This document shows, piece after piece, positions 13,668 to 20,066 of a stretch of 20,129 nucleotides of DNA. The DNA is taken from contig CAXNKG010000045.1 in the NCBI GenBank assembly GCA_964202965.1, positions 1-20,129 of the forward strand, written 5' to 3'. The DNA comes from CAXNKG01 sp964202965. GTDB taxonomy: Bacteria > Acidobacteriota > Vicinamibacteria > Vicinamibacterales > UBA2999. A model generated the notes under the pieces. That model saw only the letters and a program-made list of their open reading frames with translations. It did no database searches and was not told where the DNA came from. Every line of letters starts with the position of its first letter. The first letter of the stretch is position 1. The translations under genes and the position numbers were made by a program.

Positions 13668-14572
13668 CGATGCGCACTCCATTCACCGGTGTCGGGACCG
13701 CCCTGATTACGCCGTTCCGCAAGGACGGTTCGCTCGATGAGGCCGGCATCCGCCGCCTCGTCCGCCGTCAGATCGATGCGGGCATCCATTTCGTCTCGCC
13801 ATGCGGAACGACCGGTGAGGCGCCCACGCTGAGCGAGCGCGAGAAGATTCGCGTGTGTGAGCTGGTCGTGGGCGAAGCGGCGGGGCGCGTGCCGGTGCTC
13901 GCCGGCGCCGGCGGCTACAACACGCGCGACGTGATCGAACTCATTCGGGAGCTCGAGCGGATCAAGGTCGACGGCATTCTCTCCGTCACGCCCTATTACA
14001 ACAAGCCGACGCAGGAGGGCCTGTATCAGCACTACAAGGCGATAGCGGAGAGCACCTCGCTGCCGATCGTGCTGTACAACGTGCCCGGCCGCACCGGCGT
14101 GAACCTCGAGCCGTCAACGGTCGTGCGGCTGTCCGCCATTCGGAACATCGTCGGGGTGAAGGAAGCGTCGGGGAGCCTGGTGCAGATGAGCGAGATCGTC
14201 GCGGCCGTGCCGCCCGGTTTCCTGCTGCTCAGCGGCGACGATCCGATTGCGGTGGCCGTCATGGCGATTGGCGGCCGCGGCCTGATTTCGGTTGCCTCGA
14301 ATGCCATTCCGTCGGAGATGGTGCAGGTGATCGAGCTCGCGGAGAAGGGCGATTTCGCCGCGTCCCGGAAGCTGCACGGATGGCTGCTGCCGTTCCTGCA
14401 GGTGAACTTCGTCGAGTCGAACCCGATCCCGGTAAAGGCCGCGATGGCCGCCATGGGTCTCGTCGAGGAAACGTACCGGCTGCCGCTCGTGCCGCCGGGC
14501 GCCGCGGCCCTCGACCGGATCATGCACGTCCTCCAGGACCTCAAGCTGCTCGGCTCGGCCGCCCGCGTGTGA
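13664..14572 (+). CDS. dapA: 4-hydroxy-tetrahydrodipicolinate synthase
   Basis: A 302-residue TIM-barrel aldolase that condenses pyruvate with aspartate semialdehyde. The Schiff-base lysine is Lys166 in NIVGVKEASG. GTTGE (48-52), SVTPYYNKPTQEG (107-119) with the catalytic tyrosine, and YNVPGRTGVN (138-147) with the carboxylate-binding Arg143 are all present. I chose ATG 13664 because it makes the 4-base ATGA overlap with dapB; ATG 13670, two codons later, is a possible alternative. The stop codon overlaps the dapD GTG by 4 bases (GTGA). Length is normal. Confidence 0.97.
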   Translation: MTMRTPFTGVGTALITPFRKDGSLDEAGIRRLVRRQIDAGIHFVSPCGTTGEAPTLSEREKIRVCELVVGEAAGRVPVLAGAGGYNTRDVIELIRELERIKVDGILSVTPYYNKPTQEGLYQHYKAIAESTSLPIVLYNVPGRTGVNLEPSTVVRLSAIRNIVGVKEASGSLVQMSEIVAAVPPGFLLLSGDDPIAVAVMAIGGRGLISVASNAIPSEMVQVIELAEKGDFAASRKLHGWLLPFLQVNFVESNPIPVKAAMAAMGLVEETYRLPLVPPGAAALDRIMHVLQDLKLLGSAARV

Positions 14573-15414
14573 CGACGCTCGCCCAGGACATCACGGCGCT
14601 CTTCGAACAGGGCAGCGCGGCGCCGAAAGACGCCGCGCGCGCGGCGTTCCTGCGCCTGCGCGAGGACCTGGCGGCCGGACGCGTGCGCGCCGCCGAACCG
14701 GACGCCGGGACGCCAACCGGCTGGCGCGTCAACGTCTGGGTCAAGCAGGGGATCCTGCTCGGCTTCCGTGTCGGCGACCTCGCCGACATGACGGTGGACC
14801 ACGGGCGCTGGCCCTTCTTCGACAAGGACACGATGCCGTTGAAGAAATTCACGGCGGCCAGCGGCGTCCGTATTGTGCCCGGTGGTTCGTCCATTCGCGA
14901 CGGCGCGTATCTGGCGCCGGGCGTCATCTGCATGCCGCCGATGTACATCAACGTGGGGGCGTGGATCGGCGAGGGTACGCTCGTCGATTCGCACGCGCTC
15001 GTCGGATCCTGCGCGCAGATTGGCGCGAGGGTCCACCTGAGCGCCGCCGCACAGATTGGCGGCGTCATCGAGCCGGTCGGTGCGATGCCGGTGATCATCG
15101 AGGACGAGGTGCTGGTCGGCGGAAACTGCGGCGTCTACGAAGGCGCGATCGTGAAGCGCCGCGCGGTGCTGGCCTCGGGAACCATCATCACCGGATCCAC
15201 GCCGATCTACGACCTGCCCAACAGCCGCATCATTGCGCCTGAGAAGGGGCAGCCGCTCGTTGTGCCCGAAGGTGCGGTGGTCGTGCCCGGCGCCCGCGCG
15301 GTCACCGTCGGCGCGGGCAGGGAGTGGGGCCTGTCGCTCGCGACGCCGGTCATCGTGAAGTATCGCGACGAGCGGACGGACGCCCGCACCGAGCTCGAGC
15401 GATGGATCCGATAG
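14569..15414 (+). CDS. dapD: 2,3,4,5-tetrahydropyridine-2,6-dicarboxylate N-succinyltransferase
   Basis: A 281-residue enzyme that transfers succinyl from succinyl-CoA to tetrahydrodipicolinate, which defines the succinylase branch of the pathway. An N-terminal helical domain (to about 95) is followed by a left-handed beta-helix built from hexapeptide repeats (about 100-215: RIVPGGSSIRDGAYLAPGVI, MYINVGAWIGEGTLVDS, EDEVLVGGNCGVYEGAIV). The conserved GWRVNVWVKQGILLGFR (51-67) and GSTPIYDL (209-216) match DapD. It starts at GTG 14569, overlapping the dapA stop codon. Its own stop lies 13 bases inside the next gene. The pathway therefore goes through succinylated rather than acetylated intermediates. 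Confidence 0.95.
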   Translation: MTTLAQDITALFEQGSAAPKDAARAAFLRLREDLAAGRVRAAEPDAGTPTGWRVNVWVKQGILLGFRVGDLADMTVDHGRWPFFDKDTMPLKKFTAASGVRIVPGGSSIRDGAYLAPGVICMPPMYINVGAWIGEGTLVDSHALVGSCAQIGARVHLSAAAQIGGVIEPVGAMPVIIEDEVLVGGNCGVYEGAIVKRRAVLASGTIITGSTPIYDLPNSRIIAPEKGQPLVVPEGAVVVPGARAVTVGAGREWGLSLATPVIVKYRDERTDARTELERWIR

Positions 15415-16403
15415 ATCCGGTCGCGCTCGCTCGAACCCTCATCGACATCGATTCCACAACCGGCCGCGAGGGCGAGCTCAGCACGTGGCTCGCGCGGTTC
15501 CTGCGCGAGCGCGGCTACCGCGTCGAGGAGCAGCCGGTCTCGGACGGCCGCTTCAACGTCCTGGCGATGCTCGACGCGGCGCCGCTGGTCGTGCTCTCCA
15601 CGCACTTCGATTGTGTGCCGCCGTTCTTCCCTGGCCGCCAGGAGCGCGGACTGCTCTTTGGCCGGGGGTCGTGCGACGCGAAGGGCATTCTCGCGGCGCA
15701 GGTGGCGGCGGCGGAGCGGCTGCGAGCCGCGGGCGAATCGCGCATCGCGCTCCTGTTTGTCGTGGGCGAAGAGCGGGGCAGCGACGGGGCTCGCGTGGCA
15801 AACGCGCAGGCGCCGGCCGGCGTCCGCTATCTGGTGAACGGCGAGCCGACGGATAACCGGCTCGGGTCGGCCACTCGAGGTGTGCTGCGCGTCCGCCTCA
15901 AGGCGCGTGGACGCGCCGCCCATTCGGCGTTTCCCGAGCTCGGGGAGTCGGCCATCGACAAGCTGCTCGACGCGCTGATGGTGATTCGCGGCATCCAGCT
16001 GCCTGAGGATCCGCTGCTCGGGCGCACGCATTACAACGTCGGCCTGATTGACGGCGGCGTCGCGCCCAACGTGGTGTCGTCGCAGGCATCGGCGGAGCTG
16101 TTGTTCAGGATCGTGGGTGATGCGGCGCCCGTTCGCGAGGCGCTCGGGCCCATCGAAGGCCTCGTCGAAGTGGAGCACGTGCTCGACATTCCGGCGGTGC
16201 GGATGCACACGGTGCCGGGGCTCGAGACCGCGGTCTTCCCGTACACGACCGATGTTCCGCTGCTCGACCGGTGGGGAACGCCGCTCCTCTGTGGCCCCGG
16301 GTCCATCCACGTCGCGCATACGGATGAAGAACACGTCGCGATCGATGAGCTGCGGGCGGCGGTCGACCTTTACGAGAAGCTCGTCGGCAGACTGTTATAC
16401 TGA
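15402..16403 (+). CDS. dapE: M20-family zinc peptidase, probable succinyl-diaminopimelate desuccinylase
   Basis: A 333-residue M20 metallohydrolase. The di-zinc site is visible: His68 and Asp70 in THFDCVPP, bridging Asp92 in GRGSCDAKG, catalytic Glu123 and metal-binding Glu124 in GEERGSDG, Glu148 in NGEPTDNR, and His306 in HVAHTDEEH. The dimerisation/lid domain lies at about 160-265 (AHSAFPELG, LIDGGVAPNVV). By family alone it could be DapE, ArgE or a LysK-like deacylase, and it is somewhat short for DapE (about 375). Its position, overlapping dapD by 13 bases at the end of a lysine operon, makes removal of succinate from N-succinyl-LL-diaminopimelate the best call. Its last codons contain the -10 box of the SRP RNA gene. 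Confidence 0.85.
   Translation: MDPIDPVALARTLIDIDSTTGREGELSTWLARFLRERGYRVEEQPVSDGRFNVLAMLDAAPLVVLSTHFDCVPPFFPGRQERGLLFGRGSCDAKGILAAQVAAAERLRAAGESRIALLFVVGEERGSDGARVANAQAPAGVRYLVNGEPTDNRLGSATRGVLRVRLKARGRAAHSAFPELGESAIDKLLDALMVIRGIQLPEDPLLGRTHYNVGLIDGGVAPNVVSSQASAELLFRIVGDAAPVREALGPIEGLVEVEHVLDIPAVRMHTVPGLETAVFPYTTDVPLLDRWGTPLLCGPGSIHVAHTDEEHVAIDELRAAVDLYEKLVGRLLY
16396..16401 (+). promoter_or_regulatory. -10 box of the SRP RNA gene
   Basis: TATACT ends on the first base of the dapE TGA stop codon and lies 9 bases before the predicted RNA 5' end at 16410. The promoter is therefore embedded in dapE coding sequence. No strong -35 hexamer is visible in the codons upstream. Confidence 0.6.
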
Positions 16404-16409
16404 CGCTTT

Positions 16410-16537
16410 GGTGAGCCGCACCGCGGCCCGGACCCTGTGCGACTTCAGCCTGCGAACCGCGTCAGGGCCGGAAGGCAGCAGCGCTAAGTAGACCCTGGGG
16501 TGTGTTTCAGGTGCACCGGGTCGCGGTGGGGCTCACC
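16410..16537 (+). ncRNA. ffs: Signal recognition particle RNA (4.5S-like)
   Basis: The terminal stem GGTGAGCC (16410-16417) pairs perfectly with GGCTCACC (16530-16537). The distal hairpin carries the near-invariant SRP core GTCAGGGCCGGAAGGCAGCA (16461-16480), with a GGAA tetraloop at 16470-16473 and the asymmetric-loop AGCAGC that binds Ffh. The total of about 128 bases suits the short bacterial form without an Alu domain. Its place directly before dnaX-ybaB-recR is the arrangement known from many bacteria, including Bacillus. It targets nascent membrane proteins to FtsY. Ends are set by the terminal helix and may be a few bases off. Confidence 0.95.
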
Positions 16538-16541
16538 AGAA

Positions 16542-16583
16542 AATCCCAAGTCCTAAAGCCTAAAGCCCAAAGCCCAAAGTCGT
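16542..16583. repeat. Heptanucleotide tandem repeat between SRP RNA and dnaX
   Basis: In-register units are AATCCCA, AGTCCTA, AAGCCTA, AAGCCCA, AAGCCCA and a degenerate AAGTCGT. The array starts 5 bases after the SRP RNA and ends 2 bases before the dnaX ATG, so it takes the place of a terminator and of a ribosome-binding site. The AAGCCCA unit recurs inside dnaX. Confidence 0.85.
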
Positions 16584-16585
16584 CC

Positions 16586-18274
16586 ATGGCCTATCAAGTT
16601 CTTGCTCGCAAGTGGCGTCCGCAGCGGTTCGACGACGTCGTCGGGCAGCAGCCGGTCACGCGCACCTTGCGTAACGCGATTGCCAGCGGCCGCCTGGCGC
16701 ACGCGTTCGTGTTCGCGGGACCTCGCGGGTGCGGCAAGACGACGACGGCGCGGATTCTGGCGAGGGCGCTCAACTGCGTCAAAGGACCAACCGCCGACCC
16801 GTGCGGCGAATGCGACGCGTGCATCGAGACCGCGCAGGGGCGCGACATGGATGTGCTCGAGATCGACGCGGCGAGCCATACGCAGGTCGATACGATTCGC
16901 GAAGTCGTCCTCGCAAACTTGTCTGTCTCCCCGGTCCGCGACCGCTACAAGATTTTCATCATCGATGAAGTCCACCAGCTGTCGTCCCATTCGTTTAACG
17001 CGCTGTTGAAGTCCGTCGAAGAGCCGCCGTCCCACGTCGTCTTCATGATGGCGACGACGGAGCTGCACAAGATTCCGGACACGATCCTCTCGCGGTCGCA
17101 GGTGTTCGAGTTCCGCGCGATTTCGGCGCGCGCGATCGCCGAGCAGCTGCGCACGATTGCCGGCGCCGAAAAAATTGAGGTGTCGGACGCAGCGCTGGCG
17201 CTGATCGCACGGTCGGCCGAGGGCAGCATGCGCGATGCGCAAAGCGCGCTCGACCAGGTGATCGCGTTCGCGGGCGAGCGGGTCTCGGTGGATGACGTGT
17301 CGTCGGTGCTCGGACTCGTCGGCCGCGATCTGCTGTTCGAGCTGCTCGAGGCGGTCGTCACGGAGGACGGCCCCCGCGCGTTTGCGCTCGCGGACCGCGC
17401 CATTGAGTCCGGCCACGACCTGCGGCTGGTGTGCCGCGAGCTCACGCGCGTCGTGCGCGACATGATGCTCGTGTCGATCGATCCGTCGCGGGCGGGCGGC
17501 GGCGAGCTGGCCGAGGACGAAGCCGCCCGGCTGCAGGCGCTCGCCCCGAAGTTCTCGCGCGAGGACCTGATGCGGGCCTTCGACCTGCTGGCGACGAGCG
17601 AGTATGAGATCCGCAACGCCTCGCAGCCGCGCTATCACTTCGAGATGATGCTCGTCCGGTGGATGCACCTGCGGAAGCTCGTGCCGCTCACGGAATTAAT
17701 GGAATCGCTCGGCGGGAGGGCGCCGCTCGGTGCGAAAGCCCAGCTCCCAGCTTCCAGACCCCAAACCGTCGTCGCATCCGCACCGTCGCACACTCGCACC
17801 CCCGCACCCGCCGCGAAGCCGCCTGTCGCACCCGCACCCTCGCACCCCCGCGCCCCCGCACCCTCGAACCTCAAGGATGCGTTTCTCGCCGAGATCCGGC
17901 GCGGCAAGCAGATGCTCTACGAGCTGGCGGTTGCGCAGGCGCGTCGCGTGGATGCCGACGGCGACAGGATTACGTTCACGTTCCCGCCCAACCAGAAGGT
18001 GCCGCGCGGGCAGCTCGAACAGAATCGCACGTGGCTCGAGGACGCGGCGCAGCGCGTCGCGGGACGCCGGATTTCGATCGAGATCGTCCAGGCGGATGTT
18101 GAGACCGCGCCGCTGCAGGCTGGAGCCGTGACGCCGCCGGGCGCGGCTGCCGCGGACGCGAAGGCCGGCACGCCGGCACAACGGGATCTGAAGGCAGAGG
18201 CGATGGCGTCATCCGCCGTCCAGGCCGTGCTCGACGTGTTCCCCGCCGAGATCAGGGACGTTGAGGAGATGTAG
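16586..18274 (+). CDS. dnaX: DNA polymerase III subunit tau/gamma
   Basis: A 562-residue clamp-loader ATPase subunit. Motifs: the N-terminal MAYQVLARKWRPQRFDDVVG signature, Walker A GPRGCGKT (45-52), a zinc site from Cys64, Cys73, Cys76 and Cys79, Walker B IIDEVH (125-130), sensor-1 region MMATTEL (154-160), and the arginine-finger region ILSRSQ (167-172). Domains I-III run to about 375. A Pro/Ala-rich linker (about 383-428) is encoded by 7- and 8-base repeats, and a C-terminal tau-like part (about 429-562) follows. I chose ATG 16586, which matches the family N-terminus exactly; an in-frame ATG at 16502 lies in the SRP RNA. No AAAAAAG-type slippery site was seen. It heads dnaX-ybaB-recR. Confidence 0.96.
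   Translation: MAYQVLARKWRPQRFDDVVGQQPVTRTLRNAIASGRLAHAFVFAGPRGCGKTTTARILARALNCVKGPTADPCGECDACIETAQGRDMDVLEIDAASHTQVDTIREVVLANLSVSPVRDRYKIFIIDEVHQLSSHSFNALLKSVEEPPSHVVFMMATTELHKIPDTILSRSQVFEFRAISARAIAEQLRTIAGAEKIEVSDAALALIARSAEGSMRDAQSALDQVIAFAGERVSVDDVSSVLGLVGRDLLFELLEAVVTEDGPRAFALADRAIESGHDLRLVCRELTRVVRDMMLVSIDPSRAGGGELAEDEAARLQALAPKFSREDLMRAFDLLATSEYEIRNASQPRYHFEMMLVRWMHLRKLVPLTELMESLGGRAPLGAKAQLPASRPQTVVASAPSHTRTPAPAAKPPVAPAPSHPRAPAPSNLKDAFLAEIRRGKQMLYELAVAQARRVDADGDRITFTFPPNQKVPRGQLEQNRTWLEDAAQRVAGRRISIEIVQADVETAPLQAGAVTPPGAAAADAKAGTPAQRDLKAEAMASSAVQAVLDVFPAEIRDVEEM
17736..17763. repeat. Heptanucleotide repeat inside the dnaX coding sequence
   Basis: Four in-register units, AAGCCCA, GCTCCCA, GCTTCCA and GACCCCA, lie at the start of the interdomain linker. 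The first unit is identical to that in the array upstream of dnaX. Seven is not a multiple of three, so gain or loss of one unit would change the reading frame. Confidence 0.75.
17773..17872. repeat. Octanucleotide repeat in the dnaX linker
   Basis: Two blocks of degenerate 8-base units based on CGCACCCC: 17773-17810 (CGCATC, CGCACCGT, CGCACACT, CGCACCCC, CGCACCCG) and 17827-17872 (CGCACC, CGCACCCT, CGCACCCC, CGCGCCCC, CGCACCCT, CGAACCTC). They encode the Pro/Ala/Ser/His-rich linker. The period is not a multiple of three. Confidence 0.75.
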
Positions 18275-18331
18275 GGCGGGTTCCGCGAAGCGCAGGATCG
18301 AAGTTCGCGCGAGTGGACCCGCCGGAACGGC

Positions 18332-18628
18332 ATGAACATCCAGAACATGATGAAGCAGGCGCAGGAGATGCAAGAGCGCCTGAAAAGGCAGATGGCCGAC
18401 CTGCGCGTCGAGGCGACGGCCGGCGGGGGCATGGTCAAGGTCGTCATCGACGGTTCGAAGCAGGTGCAGTCAGTCACCATCGATCCCGACGTCGTGTCGA
18501 AAGACGACGTCGAGATGCTGCAGGACATGATCGTTGCCGCCGTCAACGATGCCGGCCGCAAGGTCGACGAGCAGATCGGCCGATCGATGAGCGGCCTTAT
18601 GGGCGGCCTCAAGATTCCCGGCCTTTGA
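18332..18628 (+). CDS. ybaB: YbaB/EbfC-family nucleoid-associated protein
   Basis: A 98-residue protein with the family layout: a Met/Gln-rich N-terminal helix (MNIQNMMKQAQEMQERLKRQM), a central beta-hairpin with GGGMVKVVIDG (31-41) and SVTIDPDVV, and a C-terminal helix (DMIVAAVNDAGRKVDEQIG) ending MSGLMGGLKIPGL. Family members are dimeric DNA-binding proteins found between dnaX and recR in many bacteria and linked to recombination and repair. It starts 57 bases after dnaX with only a weak ribosome-binding site, and its stop codon shares one base with the recR ATG (TGATG). Confidence 0.95.
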   Translation: MNIQNMMKQAQEMQERLKRQMADLRVEATAGGGMVKVVIDGSKQVQSVTIDPDVVSKDDVEMLQDMIVAAVNDAGRKVDEQIGRSMSGLMGGLKIPGL

Positions 18629-19230
18629 TGGTCGTCTCCCTTCCCGAGCCGATCGCACGGCTCATCGAACAGCTCCAGAAACTTCCCGGCATCGGCGCCA
18701 AAGGGGCGCAGCGGCTTGCGTTTCACATCCTGAAAACGCCCAGAGACGACGCCGAGCGGTTGTGCGAGGCGATCCGGGACGTCAAGGAGCAGATCACCTA
18801 CTGCTCGGTGTGCAACAACATCACCGCGATCGACCCCTGCATCTTCTGCTCGAGCGACTCGCGCGACCCGCGCATCGTGTGCGTCGTCGAGGAGCCGCAG
18901 AACGTGATGGTGGTGGAGAAGACGCGCGAGTTCCGCGGCCGCTATCACGTCCTGATGGGCGTGCTGTCGCCGCTCCACGGCGTGGGGCCCGACGACCTCA
19001 AGATCAAGGGACTGCTGGACCGCGTCGGCGCCGGCGGCGTCGAAGAGGTAATCATTGCCACCAGTCCGACGGTGGAGGGGGAGGCGACGGCGCTCTATCT
19101 GGCCCGGCTGCTCAAGCCGCTGGGCGTGCGGGTCACGCGGATTGCCATGGGCATTCCGGTCGGCTCTGATTTAGAGTATGCCGACGAAGTGACGATGACG
19201 CGCGCCATGGAAGGGCGCCGGGACATCTAA
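18628..19230 (+). CDS. recR: Recombination protein RecR
   Basis: A 200-residue recombination mediator that works with RecO (and RecF) to load RecA at single-strand gaps. The helix-hairpin-helix is LPGIGAKGAQRLAFH (19-33); it has Gly26 where Ser is common. The zinc finger uses Cys59, Cys62, Cys71 and Cys74 (YCSVCNNITAIDPCIFC). The Toprim domain (about 81-175) has VVEEPQNV, GVLSPLHGVGPDDL and ATSPTVEGEATALYL, and the C-terminal segment shows RIAMGIPVGSDLEYADEVT. The start is set by the TGATG junction with ybaB. Length is normal. Confidence 0.97.
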   Translation: MVVSLPEPIARLIEQLQKLPGIGAKGAQRLAFHILKTPRDDAERLCEAIRDVKEQITYCSVCNNITAIDPCIFCSSDSRDPRIVCVVEEPQNVMVVEKTREFRGRYHVLMGVLSPLHGVGPDDLKIKGLLDRVGAGGVEEVIIATSPTVEGEATALYLARLLKPLGVRVTRIAMGIPVGSDLEYADEVTMTRAMEGRRDI

Positions 19231-19257
19231 CACATCGCATCGACGACCCCATTGACC

Positions 19258-19884
19258 ATGCTCCCCGCTTCGTACCAGATGCCCGCCGCCATCGTGCTGC
19301 TCGTTGGCGGCATCGTGGCCTGCTTCTTCGGCTACCGCCTGTTCCGCATCGTTCTGGCGATTTTCGGGTTCATCCTGGGCGCCCTGGCCGCGAGCTCGAT
19401 CTTCGGGATGAGCGACACCGGGCCGATGATTATTGCGGCCGGCGTGGGCGGCCTGATTGGGGCCGGCATCCTGATTGCGGCCTACTTCGTCGGCGTGTCG
19501 CTCATCGGCGCCGGCCTTGGCGCGACGGCGGCGAACCTGATCTTCGCGACCGGCGACCGCGACCCGCATTTCCTGGTGGTGGTCTTCCTCTCCATTGCGG
19601 GTGCGACGGCGGCGATGTACCTGCAGCGCTACTTCATCATCGTCGGCACCGGCTTCGGCGGCGCCTGGACGATCATCGTCGGCGCGATGGCCGCACTTGG
19701 AGACCAGACGGCGCTGGCGGCGGCGGCCGCTGGCGACGTGTGGGTGGCGTATCCGATGAACCCGGCGCCGGGACAGCGCTGGCTGCCGATTGCCTGGCTG
19801 GTCCTCGGCGCGATCGGCGCCGGCGTGCAGCTCGGGATCACGGGCGGCGAAAAGGGCCGCGTCGTGAAGCGGAAGAAGAAATAA
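19258..19884 (+). CDS. Multi-pass membrane protein resembling DUF4203 / TM198
   Basis: A 208-residue, very hydrophobic protein with about seven predicted membrane spans (roughly 9-25, 31-49, 57-75, 77-97, 104-121, 125-147 and 174-193). Many Gly/Ala pairs occur in the helices, and the cytoplasmic tail is strongly basic (RVVKRKKK). The pattern of short Gly-rich helices with G-Y-R-L-F-R-I after the first span fits the DUF4203/TMEM198-type domain; no biochemical function is established. I chose ATG 19258 over an upstream TTG at 19252; neither has a good ribosome-binding site. It lies 27 bases after recR and may be read through from that operon, but a functional link to recR is not implied. Confidence 0.75.
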   Translation: MLPASYQMPAAIVLLVGGIVACFFGYRLFRIVLAIFGFILGALAASSIFGMSDTGPMIIAAGVGGLIGAGILIAAYFVGVSLIGAGLGATAANLIFATGDRDPHFLVVVFLSIAGATAAMYLQRYFIIVGTGFGGAWTIIVGAMAALGDQTALAAAAAGDVWVAYPMNPAPGQRWLPIAWLVLGAIGAGVQLGITGGEKGRVVKRKKK

Positions 19885-19892
19885 CGTAGGTA

Positions 19893-19939
19893 GGGCGGCC
19901 CCCGGCGAGGCTCGTGCCATCCGAGCTGCGGAGCCGCCC
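19893..19939 (+). terminator. Nested hairpin after the membrane-protein gene
   Basis: GGGCGGC (19893-19899) pairs with GCCGCCC (19933-19939), enclosing a smaller GCTCG/CGAGC hairpin. It begins 8 bases after the stop codon and is followed by a short A/T-rich stretch rather than a T-run. It could end the recR-region transcript. Confidence 0.4.
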
Positions 19940-19946
19940 GATGTAG

Positions 19947-19952
19947 TAAAAT
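19947..19952 (+). promoter_or_regulatory. Candidate -10 box for tRNA-Asn
   Basis: TAAAAT lies 39 bases before the mature tRNA 5' end, similar to the arrangement upstream of tRNA-Ser. No convincing -35 element is visible. Confidence 0.4.
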
Positions 19953-19991
19953 CCACAGGTTCGTTCCGCCCAGCGTTCGCCTCACCTACAT

Positions 19992-20066
19992 TCCTCGGTA
20001 GCTCAACGGCAGAGCATCCGGCTGTTAACCGGAGGGTTGCTGGTTCGAATCCAGCCCGAGGAGCCA
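19992..20066 (+). tRNA. tRNA-Asn (anticodon GTT)
   Basis: The acceptor stem TCCTCGG (19992-19998) pairs with CCGAGGA (20056-20062), followed by discriminator G and encoded CCA at 20064-20066. The anticodon stem TCCGG/CCGGA encloses loop CTGTTAA with anticodon GTT at 20024-20026. The D-arm GCTCAACGGCAGAGC and T-loop TTCGAAT are normal. All arms are intact. Confidence 0.97.

Noticed and set aside
16502..16585. Upstream start for dnaX
   Set aside because: It would lie inside the SRP RNA and translate the heptad repeat. The conserved DnaX N-terminus begins exactly at 16586.
17000..17760. Programmed ribosomal frameshift site in dnaX of the AAAAAAG type
   Set aside because: No A-rich slippery heptamer was found before the linker; the non-triplet repeats are reported instead.
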